45,064 bases of DNA from Marinisporobacter sp. (lineage in GTDB: Bacteria > Bacillota > Clostridia > Peptostreptococcales > Thermotaleaceae), in NCBI GenBank assembly GCA_025210525.1, contig JAOARP010000056.1, positions 1 to 45,064 of the forward strand. The letters run 5' to 3'. Positions 9,287 to 18,587 of the stretch are shown here, piece by piece. The position numbers and the translations under genes were made by a program. Positions within the stretch are counted from its first letter, which is position 1; every line of letters starts with the position of its first letter. The notes beneath the pieces were generated by a model that was not told the DNA's origin, did no database searches, and saw only the letters and a program-made list of their open reading frames with translations.

Positions 9287-10957
9287 ATGATACCCAAATT
9301 ATTTACATGTTTAAGGGATTATAGCAAGGAACAATTTTTAAAAGATTTTGCAGCAGGAATTATTGTAGCAATTATAGCGCTTCCTTTGTCAATTGCACTT
9401 GCCATTGCATCAGGGGTATCCCCTGAAAAGGGACTCATTACTGCTATTATTGGAGGATTCTTTGTTTCGTTATTAGGAGGGAGTAGGGTTCAAATAGGAG
9501 GACCTACAGGTGCTTTTGTAGTCATTGTTTATGGAATCATACAAAAATATGGTTTAAGCGGACTTACGATTGCAACGATTATTGCAGGTGTTTTTCTGAT
9601 TTTGATGGGAGTATTTAAGCTTGGAAGTATGATTAAATTTATTCCATATCCTATTACAACTGGATTTACAAGTGGAATTGCTGTTATTATTTTTTCATCT
9701 CAAATTAAGGACTTTTTTGGACTGAACATGAATAAGGTACCAGCAGATTTTATTCCAAAATGGACAGCATACTTTGAAAATCTTCATACAATGAATGTAG
9801 AAGCTATTATGCTGGGTGTATTATCCATATTGATTATTATTTTATGGCCAAAGGTAAATAAAAAAATTCCTTCTACATTGGTAGCGATTATCTTTGTAAC
9901 TTTTATTAGTATATTATTAAAATTAGATGTTTCAACTATTGGTAGTCAGTTTGGAGAGATTTCTTCTTCATTAGGTATGCCCAAATTTCCTCATATAGAC
10001 TTAAATATGATACAGGAATTGATTATGCCAGGAATTACAATTGCCTTACTTGGAAGTATAGAATCTTTATTATCTGCAGTAGTGGCAGATGGAATGATCG
10101 GAGGAAATCACCGCTCAAATATTGAGCTTGTGGGACAAGGTGTTGCTAATATATTTTCATCTATTTTTGGTGGAATTCCTGTAACCGGGGCAATAGCAAG
10201 AACAGCAGCGAATATTAAAAATGGTGCAAGAACACCTATATCAGGAATTGTTCATTCCATTACTTTACTATTGATGATGCTTATTTTGATGCCCTATGTG
10301 AAATTTATTCCTATGACGGCACTAGCGGCAATACTCATGATGGTAGCTTATCATATGGGAGAATGGCATGCTTTTCATGAGTTATCAAAAAGTCCTAAAA
10401 GTGATGCAGCTATTTTATTAACTACTTTCTTTTTAACAATTCTTGTAGATTTGGTGGTTGCCATTGAAGTAGGAATGGTCCTTGCAGCCTTTTTATTTAT
10501 GAAGAGAATGGCAGATGTCACAGATTTTAAATATCTATTAGAGGACGATCAAATAAAAGATGATATTCCTAGTTATGAAAATGTTTCTAAAAATATTGCA
10601 TTTTATGAAATCAATGGCCCTTTTTTCTTTGGGGCAGCAGATAAGTTTATACAGGTGATTAAAGAGGTGGAGACCTCTCCTGAAGTATTGATTCTAAAGA
10701 TGAAGAATGTTCCTGTTATAGATGCTACGGGATATGCGGCGTTAAAGCAGCTATATGATATGAATCAACAAAGCGGAACAGAATTGATTCTTATGGAAAT
10801 ACAAGAATTGCCTTTAAGGATATTAGACAATTATGGCTTTATAGAGATGATAGGAAAAGACCATGTATGTGAAAGCTTGGATGCAGCTATTGAAAGGGCT
10901 AATAAATTTGTTGCTGATGAAGCCGCAGAAATGGTAAGCCCCCTTCCTGCTATGTAG
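9287..10957 (+). CDS. SulP family anion transporter with STAS domain
   Basis: 556 residues. N-terminal half is a multi-pass membrane transporter with the SulP signature (AAGIIVAIIALPLSIALAIA and GPTGAFVVIVYGII); the C-terminal 120 residues form a STAS domain (ILKMKNVPVIDATGYAAL), typical of bacterial sulfate, bicarbonate or dicarboxylate carriers. The substrate cannot be read from the sequence. Expressed alone from its own promoter, with GGAGAG before the ATG and a terminator after it. Confidence 0.9.
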   Translation: MIPKLFTCLRDYSKEQFLKDFAAGIIVAIIALPLSIALAIASGVSPEKGLITAIIGGFFVSLLGGSRVQIGGPTGAFVVIVYGIIQKYGLSGLTIATIIAGVFLILMGVFKLGSMIKFIPYPITTGFTSGIAVIIFSSQIKDFFGLNMNKVPADFIPKWTAYFENLHTMNVEAIMLGVLSILIIILWPKVNKKIPSTLVAIIFVTFISILLKLDVSTIGSQFGEISSSLGMPKFPHIDLNMIQELIMPGITIALLGSIESLLSAVVADGMIGGNHRSNIELVGQGVANIFSSIFGGIPVTGAIARTAANIKNGARTPISGIVHSITLLLMMLILMPYVKFIPMTALAAILMMVAYHMGEWHAFHELSKSPKSDAAILLTTFFLTILVDLVVAIEVGMVLAAFLFMKRMADVTDFKYLLEDDQIKDDIPSYENVSKNIAFYEINGPFFFGAADKFIQVIKEVETSPEVLILKMKNVPVIDATGYAALKQLYDMNQQSGTELILMEIQELPLRILDNYGFIEMIGKDHVCESLDAAIERANKFVADEAAEMVSPLPAM

Positions 10958-10974
10958 TTGTTTTGTTATTCAAT

Positions 10975-11009
10975 AAAAGTTCTGTTCAATGATGGACAGA
11001 ACTTTTTAT
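10975..11009 (+). terminator. Intrinsic terminator after SulP gene
   Basis: AAAAGTTCTGTTC pairs with GGACAGAACTTTT (one G-U pair) around a 6-base loop and runs into T residues. Confidence 0.85.
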
Positions 11010-11097
11010 CTATTTTTAGTAGGAATGGTATAATAGATATAGCTAAATTCTATTAGATAGAATTATTAGACATCTATAGGATTGAGGAGGGGAATAT

Positions 11098-11997
11098 ATG
11101 GAGTTCAATAAAATAAAGGGAAATACCTATTATATAGTATCAGGCACTAATGTAGGGGTATTTTTGTTTAAGGATCGATATGCATTACTAATAGACACAG
11201 GAAACAATAATCAACAAGCAAGAAAAATAAGCGAAATATTAAAAGAAAACAATATAAATCCTAAGTATATTATAAATACCCATCATCATATAGATCATAT
11301 GGGAGGAGACTACTTTTTTAAAGAACATTTCTCAGGAAGTATTATTTATACTACACAAAAGGAAAAAATCTATATGGAGAATGATGAATTGTTTTGCATG
11401 CAGCTATATGGAGCAAGTCCTATAAAGGAATTACGAAAAAATTTTATGAATGGAAAGAAATTATCTGTAGATCATGTATTGAATGAAGGAATAGAAAAGA
11501 TCAATAATGAAAAATTTGAAGTACTTTCTCTTCATGGACATACAGATGGACAATTAGGGTTAGCTACAAGAGATGGAGTATGCTTTTTAGCAGATGCATT
11601 AATGGGAGAAGAAACATTAAGAAAGTATAAAATACCATTTTTAACAGATATACAAAAGCAATTAGAAACTTATGAAAAAATTGAAAGCTTAGATTATGAT
11701 ATTTATATTCTCAGTCATTGTCAAAAGACTTATGACAAAGGAGCTATTGAAAATCTTGTAAGAGTAAATAAAGAGAATTTACAAAAATACATAGATTTAT
11801 CAAAAGAATTACTTCAGCAACCTAAGACGAGGGAAGAATTATTAGAAGAGATTATCATTTTAGAAGAATTGAAGGTAGATTTTGAAGAATATCATTTTTT
11901 ATACACAACAATAGGAGCAATCCTTTCGTATTTATATGAAAAACAGGGATTGAAATTTCAAACAGAAAATGGAAAGTTGTATTATTATCAAGAATAG
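11098..11997 (+). CDS. MBL-fold metallo-hydrolase
   Basis: 299 residues. Metal motif NTHHHIDHMGGDYFF (HxHxDH), LHGHTDGQLGL (third metal-binding His), FLADALMG (bridging Asp) and ILSHCQ (last His) give a complete dinuclear site. The fold and motifs match the glyoxalase II/beta-lactamase superfamily. A helical C-terminal section follows. Substrate unknown. Strong GAGGAGG RBS; single gene. A weak hairpin without T-run (11996-12023) lies just after the stop. Confidence 0.8.
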   Translation: MEFNKIKGNTYYIVSGTNVGVFLFKDRYALLIDTGNNNQQARKISEILKENNINPKYIINTHHHIDHMGGDYFFKEHFSGSIIYTTQKEKIYMENDELFCMQLYGASPIKELRKNFMNGKKLSVDHVLNEGIEKINNEKFEVLSLHGHTDGQLGLATRDGVCFLADALMGEETLRKYKIPFLTDIQKQLETYEKIESLDYDIYILSHCQKTYDKGAIENLVRVNKENLQKYIDLSKELLQQPKTREELLEEIIILEELKVDFEEYHFLYTTIGAILSYLYEKQGLKFQTENGKLYYYQE

Positions 11998-12157
11998 GAA
12001 AAGTTTGAAATCTTGCTTTTCCTAAGAAATACAACTATACTAATATAAGGTTAATATAAAAGTAGATGTTTAAAGAAATTGGTTTAATGAAGATCTCTTA
12101 GATATTAATCTAAAGGGAGTAATCACTAGTTTTTATAATTTAGAGGAGGTTATGTTT

Positions 12158-12961
12158 GTGAGTGATATGATAAAAGTAATCATACTTTCTATTGTAGAAG
12201 GGATTACAGAATTTTTACCTATTAGTAGTACAGGACATCTTATTTTAGTAAATCATTGGATTGAATTTAAAGGCGAATTTGCCAATGCCTTTGATGTAAT
12301 CATACAGTTTGGAGCTATTTTATCTGTTATTTGTTTATACTTTAATAAATTAAATCCTTTTTCAAGAAGAAAGAGTATGAGACAGAAAAGAGATACGGTG
12401 AATCTTTGGATGAAAGTGGTGGCAGCCTTAATTCCTACAGCTATTATAGGGGTTTTAATAGGGGATTATTTGGATCAGTTGTTTAACCCTACTGTAGTGG
12501 CAACGACTCTTTTTATAGGAGGGATTGCTATTATATTGTTAGAAAAAAGGAGAAAATATCCTAGTATTCATTCTATTCAGGAAATGAGTTTTACAACAGC
12601 TTTTATTATAGGAACGATTCAATGCCTTGCTATGGTTCCTGGGACTTCTCGATCAGCTGCAACGATTATTGGTGCAATGCTTTTAGGAGCCAATAGACAA
12701 GTAGCTGCAGAATTTTCATTTTTCTTAGCGATTCCAACGATGGCAGGAGCTACTGTTTATTCTTTGATGAAAACAGGACTTGATATTACGTCAAGCCAGT
12801 GGGTATTTTTACTTGTTGGAGTGATTGTTTCTTTTATTGTAGCATTAGCGGTAATTGCATTTTTTATGAGATACATAAAGAAAAAAGATTTCAAAGTATT
12901 TGGATACTATAGAATTATCTTAGGTGCTTTGATATTAGCGTATTTTAATTTTATGAGTTAA
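12158..12961 (+). CDS. uppP: Undecaprenyl-diphosphatase
   Basis: 267 residues, integral membrane. Dephosphorylates undecaprenyl pyrophosphate to recycle the carrier lipid of cell wall synthesis; family members give bacitracin resistance. Signature motifs EGITEFLPISSTGHLIL and VPGTSRSAATI are intact. The GTG at 12158 sits 8 bases after AGGAGG (12144-12149); the upstream ATG at 12152 is only 2 bases from it and so is less likely. Confidence 0.92.
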   Translation: MSDMIKVIILSIVEGITEFLPISSTGHLILVNHWIEFKGEFANAFDVIIQFGAILSVICLYFNKLNPFSRRKSMRQKRDTVNLWMKVVAALIPTAIIGVLIGDYLDQLFNPTVVATTLFIGGIAIILLEKRRKYPSIHSIQEMSFTTAFIIGTIQCLAMVPGTSRSAATIIGAMLLGANRQVAAEFSFFLAIPTMAGATVYSLMKTGLDITSSQWVFLLVGVIVSFIVALAVIAFFMRYIKKKDFKVFGYYRIILGALILAYFNFMS

Positions 12962-12965
12962 TCAC

Positions 12966-12999
12966 AAAAAACCTGTCGTTTGAAAACGGCAGGTTTTTT
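12966..12999. terminator. Bidirectional terminator between uppP and HD-GYP gene
   Basis: An AAAAAACCTGTCGTTT arm pairs with AAACGGCAGGTTTTTT (one G-U pair), giving a hairpin with A-run and T-run on either side between convergent genes. Confidence 0.85.
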
Positions 13000-13020
13000 G
13001 TTAAATGAAAAGGAGGATTT

Positions 13021-14136
13021 TTACAAAACAAGTCCTGTGATTTTTAAACCAGATTGGTAAGTACTTAAATCAATAACTTTATTATTAGAAAATAGTTTGA
13101 CAAGGGGCTTGTTAAATTGTTTATTATAAATAAAAACGATCTCTCCGGTTTCTTTATTGTTTAATCTGATTTTTTGACCTATAAAGCAATGCCCTATATA
13201 TTTTAAGAAAGTATATAATATGTTTAGATCTAATAAACTTTTGTATTCTGTTTCCATTTTCTTTAACACATCAAATACGGTAAAGGTTTCGTATTTTTCT
13301 GTTATTAACGTATTATATACATCTGCTACAGCAATAATTCTACTATATAAAGGAATGTCTGATGCTTTTAATCTTAAAGGATAGCCTTTACCATTTATTT
13401 GTTCATGGTGAGTAAGTACAGCTTGTTTTATTTTATGACTAATATTCATATAAGGATTTATAAGATGATAACTATAAATGGCATGCTTTTGAACTTCTAT
13501 TTTTTCTTCATAAGATAAAGGACCTTCTTTAGATAATAATCCCTTAGGTAATTGAAGCTTTCCTATATCTGTTAACAATGCTGCTAAAAATAATTCCTCT
13601 AAGTCATTTTTAGAAAGACCCATCCATTTTCCTATGGTGTAGCTTGTTAAAGCAACTTGATAACAATGGGTATAAAGGGTTTTATCCATCTTTCTCATGA
13701 ATTCAATTAATTGGAATACATTTGTTCTTAAATCAAAAATTTTAAGATGATGATTTACATGCTCTTTAAGTGTATTTATATGAAAATCTTTGCCTTCTAA
13801 TATATGTTGAAAATCAGTAGAGATTCTTTCTTTAATAGAAGAGAAACTTTCTTTGAAAGTAATGATTTCTTCATCTAATGCATTGATTAAAGACATATCC
13901 TTAGCATCAGGAATAGGAAATACTTCTTTGGCTGAGGACTTATCTTGATGCACATAGATATGAATGCTTTTAATGGTATACTTATCTAATAAATCTTTGA
14001 TTCGTTTAGGTGATTTTACTTCATATCCTTTTCCTACGAGCATTCTTCCGTGAGGGTCTATGATATCTACTGCAATAACCATATTTTCTTTTAACTGATT
14101 GATGGGTATTTGAATTATTTTTAATTCAGTAGTCAT
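13021..14136 (-). CDS. HD-GYP-type protein with altered HD motif
   Basis: 371 residues. N-terminal region (about 1-140) contains the IDPHGRMLVGKGYEV segment common before HD-GYP domains. The HD-GYP core is recognisable: THCYQVA, LLTDIGKLQLP, VLTHHEQINGKGYP and SRIIAVADVYNTL. In the HD motif, normally LLHDIGK, the histidine is replaced by threonine, removing a metal ligand; GYP and HH are kept. It may be a weak enzyme or a c-di-GMP-binding receptor; this is inference. A C-terminal segment of about 90 residues resembles a small beta domain seen after such HD domains. Confidence 0.8.
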   Translation of the reverse strand: MTTELKIIQIPINQLKENMVIAVDIIDPHGRMLVGKGYEVKSPKRIKDLLDKYTIKSIHIYVHQDKSSAKEVFPIPDAKDMSLINALDEEIITFKESFSSIKERISTDFQHILEGKDFHINTLKEHVNHHLKIFDLRTNVFQLIEFMRKMDKTLYTHCYQVALTSYTIGKWMGLSKNDLEELFLAALLTDIGKLQLPKGLLSKEGPLSYEEKIEVQKHAIYSYHLINPYMNISHKIKQAVLTHHEQINGKGYPLRLKASDIPLYSRIIAVADVYNTLITEKYETFTVFDVLKKMETEYKSLLDLNILYTFLKYIGHCFIGQKIRLNNKETGEIVFIYNKQFNKPLVKLFSNNKVIDLSTYQSGLKITGLVL

Positions 14137-14343
14137 GTGAATCCCCCATTTCTAAACTTCTTAGATATTTTGATTCCTTATTATAATTTTATCCTAAAAA
14201 CTATAAAAATGTTTGGGAATAGAGAATGATTTATATATAGGTCTTTTTTCCTGAAAAAACAAAAAAATTCTTATGGGAGGGAGTTATGGGTCTATAGGAA
14301 TGATATAATAAATAAAAAATACTGAATATAGGAGGAATTTATT

Positions 14344-16344
14344 TTGCTTGGAAAAAAATTACTAAGCAAAAACGAAGAGGTTATGAAAGCGTGGAAATCA
14401 TTTATCACCAAGGGGACAATACAAAAAGATCTAATAAGAGATATGATTGCTTATTCGTGGATGCGTAGCAAACTACATGGTGTAGATCCAATGGATGAAG
14501 GTGTTCGAAGTGAATTGTCAGAAAAAGATTTTGAAGAAAGATATGGAAAAAGTATTGCGTTAATTAAAACAGCTATGCCTTTTATGCATAGTCTTCGTCA
14601 AATTGTTGAAAATACAGGTTTTCTTGTAAGACTTACAGATAAGGATGGATATGTGATAGAGTGTATTGGAGATAGGGATCTTTTAGAGAAATACGGGAGA
14701 CTTAATATTTACAAAGGCTGTAATGTGAAGGAATCTATCATTGGAACAAATGCTATAGGAACAGCCCTAGAGATTGGACATCCTATTCAAGTTATGGGTG
14801 CAGAGCATTATTGTAAGCAATATCACAATTGGGCATCTTCGGCTTGCCCCATAAGGGATGAAAGAGAGGAAATCATTGGAGTTTTGAGTGCTACAGGACC
14901 TAATGAAAGTGTGCATCCTCATACATTAGGGATGGTTGTTGCAGCAGCTCAAGCCATAGGAAAAAAAATGAAGCTAGAAAAGACTAATAAAAAGCTAGAT
15001 CGAGCAAATAAGCATTTTTATGCTATTATGGAATCCATTTCTGAAGGGTTAATTTGTACGGATAATAAAGGCATGATTATGGATATTAATTTATTTGCAC
15101 GAAGGTTTTTAGGTCTTAAAGAAGAGGATATATTAGGGAAAAATATTCATGCCATATTAGATCAAAAAAATTACGATAGAATTATGAGAAGAATTAAAAA
15201 TGGGAAAAAATATGAAGAAGAAGAAATTTATTTCAAGAGCAAAAAAGGAAAAGATATTTCTTGCATTGTGACTGTAACCCCCATATTAGACAGAGGAACG
15301 AATGAATTAGAAGGAGTTGTATTTACGTTTAAGGAATCAAAAATGATCCACAGCTTGGTTAATAAAATCGTTGGTGCAGAGGCAAGATTTAGATTCGAAG
15401 ATATATTAGGAAATAGTAAGCAAATAAAAGAGGCTATAAGATTAGCTACTTTAGCTGCCAATACTAATGCAACCATATTATTATTAGGAGAAAGTGGAAC
15501 TGGAAAAGAACTCTTTGCCCAAGCTATTCATAATGAAAGTCCTAGAAGAAAAAATCCCTTTGTATTTTTAAATTGTGGAGCTATTCCTAGAGAACTTGTT
15601 GGAAGTGAGCTTTTTGGATATGTAGAAGGAGCTTTTACAGGAGCTAAAAGAGGAGGGCATCCAGGCAAATTTGAACTCGCTGATGGAGGAACCATCTTTT
15701 TAGATGAAATAGGGGATATGCCTTTAGATACCCAAGCAAATCTACTTCGTGTATTAGAAACAAGGCAAATTGTAAGGATTGGTGGCCATAATGTAATTCC
15801 TATTGATGTAAGGGTTATTGCGGCTACCCATAAAGATTTAAAAAAGGAAGTAGATCTTGGAAACTTTAGAGAAGATCTTTTTTATCGATTAAATGTAATG
15901 CCTATCAAAACCCCTTCCCTAAGAGAAAGAAAGGAAGATATAAAAGTATTTATCGACTATTTTGTAGAAAAATTTAATCGTCGTATGGAAAAAAATATAA
16001 AAGGTGTCCATGAAAGCTTTTATAGAGGACTCATGAATTATCAATGGCCAGGAAATGTACGGGAACTACAAAATGTTATTCAGCTAGTGGTGAATATAGT
16101 GGATGATGGAGAAATCCTTATGTATAAGCATTTGCCGAACACCATGAAATCTAGTAATATTCCAAAAAAAATTGGAATTACAGAACAGCTTATGTCCTTA
16201 GAAGAAATTGAAAAGATGGCTATTGTAAAAACCATACAGGAAGTGGATGGGAATTTAGCATTGGCTTCTAAAATTTTAGGGATTGGAAGAAGTACTTTAT
16301 ATAGGAAAATAGAGAAATATGATTTGAAATATGTATTAAAATGA
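14344..16344 (+). CDS. Sigma-54-dependent activator (AcoR-like: GAF, PAS, AAA+, Fis-type HTH)
   Basis: 666 residues. N-terminal AcoR/DhaR-type GAF region (about 60-210), a PAS domain (about 225-330, IMESISEGLICTDNKGMI), a sigma-54-interacting AAA+ domain with GESGTGKE (Walker A), GAFTGA (sigma-54 contact loop), FLDEIGDMP (Walker B) and FREDLFYRLNV, then a Fis-type helix-turn-helix at the C-terminus (LALASKILGIGRSTLYRKI). Start is TTG, 8 bases after GGAGG (14331-14335). It directly precedes an operon with a sigma-54 promoter, so that operon is its probable target. The signal is unknown; the GAF and PAS domains suggest a small-molecule or redox cue. Confidence 0.92.
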   Translation: MLGKKLLSKNEEVMKAWKSFITKGTIQKDLIRDMIAYSWMRSKLHGVDPMDEGVRSELSEKDFEERYGKSIALIKTAMPFMHSLRQIVENTGFLVRLTDKDGYVIECIGDRDLLEKYGRLNIYKGCNVKESIIGTNAIGTALEIGHPIQVMGAEHYCKQYHNWASSACPIRDEREEIIGVLSATGPNESVHPHTLGMVVAAAQAIGKKMKLEKTNKKLDRANKHFYAIMESISEGLICTDNKGMIMDINLFARRFLGLKEEDILGKNIHAILDQKNYDRIMRRIKNGKKYEEEEIYFKSKKGKDISCIVTVTPILDRGTNELEGVVFTFKESKMIHSLVNKIVGAEARFRFEDILGNSKQIKEAIRLATLAANTNATILLLGESGTGKELFAQAIHNESPRRKNPFVFLNCGAIPRELVGSELFGYVEGAFTGAKRGGHPGKFELADGGTIFLDEIGDMPLDTQANLLRVLETRQIVRIGGHNVIPIDVRVIAATHKDLKKEVDLGNFREDLFYRLNVMPIKTPSLRERKEDIKVFIDYFVEKFNRRMEKNIKGVHESFYRGLMNYQWPGNVRELQNVIQLVVNIVDDGEILMYKHLPNTMKSSNIPKKIGITEQLMSLEEIEKMAIVKTIQEVDGNLALASKILGIGRSTLYRKIEKYDLKYVLK

Positions 16345-16358
16345 TACAAATGTATCAT
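16341..16358 (+). promoter_or_regulatory. Probable enhancer (activator-binding) palindrome
   Basis: ATGATACA-AA-TGTATCAT is an 8+8 perfect inverted repeat overlapping the regulator's stop codon, about 210 bases before the predicted start point of the sigma-54 promoter. A second half-site, TGTATCA, is at 16394-16400. Spacing fits an upstream activator site for the protein encoded just before it. Confidence 0.6.
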
Positions 16359-16417
16359 AATGAAACTGTTGTGAAAAAGATAACAAAGAAAGATGTATCA
16401 AAATAGAACATATATTG

Positions 16418-16454
16418 ATAGAATTGAATGACTTTTTTCAATTCTATTTTTTTA
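16418..16454 (+). terminator. Terminator of the sigma-54 activator gene
   Basis: ATAGAATTGA pairs with TCAATTCTAT (16438-16447), followed by TTTTTTTATTTTT. Confidence 0.8.
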
Positions 16455-16530
16455 TTTTTGAAAAAAATAATAGGTGGGTATAGGTAAAATGAAGGGGTAT
16501 AGAAAATTCAAATATTTATATGATAAGTAT

Positions 16531-16546
16531 TGGCATAAATATTGCG
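16531..16546 (+). promoter_or_regulatory. Sigma-54 (-24/-12) promoter of the Mrp operon
   Basis: TGGCATAAATATTGCG holds the invariant GG and GC of sigma-54 promoters exactly 10 bases apart, with TTGGCA and TTGC blocks matching the consensus. It lies 44 bases before the mrpE start codon and after the regulator's terminator. Confidence 0.82.
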
Positions 16547-16589
16547 TATACTAAATACCAATAAATAAACTATAAATACGGAGGATGTT

Positions 16590-17063
16590 ATGAATAGAAT
16601 GATACGATTATTATTTTTTATAGGTTTTTGGCTCATATTAGCAGAAACCATCAATGTGGAAAGGGTATGGATAGGAATCATAATTTGTTTAGGGGTATAT
16701 GCTTTTAACAAAGAATTAGAGATTTATGATGCGGGAAAATGTTTCCAAAGCTTTAAAAAAATATCCTGCTGCATAACTTATCTATTCATATTGATCAAGG
16801 AAATTGTCGTAGCAAATTTCCAAGTAGCAAAAATTGTACTCAGTCCCAAAATGGATATATCCCCAGAAACTGTGAAATTCCATTCAAAGTTAAAAAGTGA
16901 TTTTTATAGAACAATACTTGCCAATTCTATTACCCTTACACCTGGAACCCTTACGGTTTTTATGGAAGGAGATGAGCTGATTGTTCATTGTTTAAAGAAG
17001 GAGTATATAGAGGACGTTTTAAATTCAAAATTTGAAAAAATACTTTTAAAAATAGAGGAGTAG
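16590..17063 (+). CDS. mrpE: Mrp antiporter subunit E
   Basis: 157 residues with two to three N-terminal membrane helices and a cytoplasmic C-terminal part containing the MrpE signature (ILANSITLTPGTLTV, equal to MbhA of archaeal membrane-bound hydrogenases). A subunit of the multi-subunit sodium/proton antiporter. First gene of the operon; GGAGG lies 7 bases before the ATG, and the sigma-54 promoter is just upstream. Confidence 0.88.
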   Translation: MNRMIRLLFFIGFWLILAETINVERVWIGIIICLGVYAFNKELEIYDAGKCFQSFKKISCCITYLFILIKEIVVANFQVAKIVLSPKMDISPETVKFHSKLKSDFYRTILANSITLTPGTLTVFMEGDELIVHCLKKEYIEDVLNSKFEKILLKIEE

Positions 17064-17067
17064 AAAG

Positions 17068-17337
17068 ATGATACAAAAATTATTGATATTTTCATGTCTT
17101 TTCTTATCTTTTACCATTATATTGTGTATGATTCGAGCTTTAAAAGGGCCAAGTGGAGCAGACCGCTTAGTGGCCATTAATGTAATCGGTACTAAGACTA
17201 TTATATTGATTTCAATTGTTTCGTTTATTTTAAAGGAAAGTTATTTTATTGATGTGGTGCTAGTGTATGCACTGATTAGTTTTATAGCATCTATTGTGAT
17301 CGCTAATTTTATAGAAAAGGAGGGGGAGAAGGAGTGA
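17068..17337 (+). CDS. mrpF: Mrp antiporter subunit F
   Basis: 89 residues, three membrane helices, with the MrpF motif IRALKGPSGADRLVAIN. Starts 4 bases after the mrpE stop codon behind an AGGAG ribosome site. Confidence 0.9.
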   Translation: MIQKLLIFSCLFLSFTIILCMIRALKGPSGADRLVAINVIGTKTIILISIVSFILKESYFIDVVLVYALISFIASIVIANFIEKEGEKE

Positions 17338-17339
17338 AA

Positions 17340-17630
17340 ATGATTCTAATGACTATTTTTATGTTAGGAGGACTATTCTTCTTCGTTGTGGGCACCGTAG
17401 GGATTCTGAGATTTCCAGATCTTTTTACAAGAGCTCATAGTGCAGCAAAATGCGATACATTGGGAGCGGTGTTATGCTTAATTGGATTAATGATTTATAG
17501 CGGATTGAACTTTACAAGTTTAAAGTTATTATTAGTTATTGCTTTTCTTTGGATTACAAATCCAACGGCTACCCATTTAATATCTAAGGCAGCTTTTATG
17601 AAAGAAAAGAATAAAAAGATGATGGAGTGA
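17340..17630 (+). CDS. mrpG: Mrp antiporter subunit G
   Basis: 96 residues, three membrane helices, with the MrpG signature GTVGILRFPDLFTRAHSAAK. The ATG at 17340 has AAGGAG 5 bases upstream; an alternative GTG at 17334 would overlap mrpF. Translationally coupled to its neighbours. Confidence 0.9.
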   Translation: MILMTIFMLGGLFFFVVGTVGILRFPDLFTRAHSAAKCDTLGAVLCLIGLMIYSGLNFTSLKLLLVIAFLWITNPTATHLISKAAFMKEKNKKMME

Positions 17631-17635
17631 GAAAA

Positions 17636-17875
17636 ATGGAAAGTTTTAGTGTTATTATGCTTTTGTTTTTAATATGTGCGGCCATTTCTGTATCTATTAT
17701 TAAAGATTTATTGGGAACGATTATTGTTTTTACAGTTTATAGCCTTATTATGGCTATTCTTTGGCAACAATTGAATGCACCAGATTTAGCCATAACGGAA
17801 GCAGCTGTTGGTGCAGGGATTACTACTTTATTATTTGTTCTTACATTGAAGAAAATAAGAGGTGCGGGTAAATGA
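17636..17875 (+). CDS. MrpA C-terminal fragment subunit, DUF4040 (MbhD-like)
   Basis: 79 residues, two to three membrane helices, with the conserved block LNAPDLAITEAAVGAGITTLLF. In canonical Mrp complexes this segment is part of the large MrpA protein; in archaeal Mbh/Mbx clusters it is the separate gene mbhD. Here too it is separate. ATG at 17636 with GGAG 8 bases upstream. Confidence 0.85.
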   Translation: MESFSVIMLLFLICAAISVSIIKDLLGTIIVFTVYSLIMAILWQQLNAPDLAITEAAVGAGITTLLFVLTLKKIRGAGK

Positions 17876-18144
17876 AAAAAATAACGGCAATACTTTTGAC
17901 CATGATTATTATAGGGATTCTCCTCATAGGGGTTCAGGAACTTCCTAAGTTTGGGAAAGCTAATAATCCAGCGAATAATTATGTGATGGAAAAATATATA
18001 GAAGATGGTGTAAAGGATACAGGGGCATTAAATATTGTAACGGGAATTATACTAGATTATAGAGCCTTTGATACTTTTGCAGAAGCCACTGTATTGTTTA
18101 CAGGAGCTATTGCGGTTTTGATGGTTTTAAAAAAAGAAGAGTAA
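17872..18144 (+). CDS. MrpA C-terminal fragment subunit (MbhE-like)
   Basis: 90 residues with an N-terminal and a C-terminal helix and the block ILDYRAFDTFAEATVLF, typical of the last part of MrpA/MbhE. Overlaps the preceding gene by the ATGA type of junction. Confidence 0.82.
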   Translation: MKKITAILLTMIIIGILLIGVQELPKFGKANNPANNYVMEKYIEDGVKDTGALNIVTGIILDYRAFDTFAEATVLFTGAIAVLMVLKKEE

Positions 18145-18166
18145 ATATAGAAAGTGAGTGCTTTAT

Positions 18167-18586
18167 ATGCATAATACTATATTAAAAGAAATTAGCAAAA
18201 TAATTATTCCTTTTATTCAGATATTTGGATTATATGTGATCTTTCATGGACATCTTTCTCCAGGAGGAGGCTTTGCTGGAGGGACTGTTATAGGCACAAG
18301 TTTTATTTTATATAGAATTGTATTTGGAAAAGAAGCAGCGAAATGTAAATTTAGCTATGAAAGACTGATAAAGCTTATCTGTAGTGCGTTGATTCTTTAT
18401 GGTATTTTGAAGGGATATAGCTTTATTACAGGAGGAAGTAATTTACATGTACCACAATTTCCTCTTGGAAAACCTGGAAATATTCTAAGTGGCAGATATT
18501 TATTACCATTAAATATAGCAGTAGGGATGATTGTGTCTGTAACTGTATACTTTTTTTTCAGTTTGTTTTATGAAGGAGAAATATAA
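18167..18586 (+). CDS. mrpB: Mrp antiporter subunit B
   Basis: 139 residues, four membrane helices, MnhB domain with FHGHLSPGGGFAGGTVIG, the hallmark of MrpB/MbhF. ATG at 18167 preferred because GTGAG lies 8 bases upstream; a GTG at 18158 in the same frame is possible. Confidence 0.88.
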   Translation: MHNTILKEISKIIIPFIQIFGLYVIFHGHLSPGGGFAGGTVIGTSFILYRIVFGKEAAKCKFSYERLIKLICSALILYGILKGYSFITGGSNLHVPQFPLGKPGNILSGRYLLPLNIAVGMIVSVTVYFFFSLFYEGEI

Positions 18587-18587
18587 T

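Noticed and set aside
11996-12023. Terminator after the MBL hydrolase gene
   Set aside because: AGGAAAAG and CTTTTCCT can pair, but the loop is 12 bases and no T-run follows, so I did not call it.
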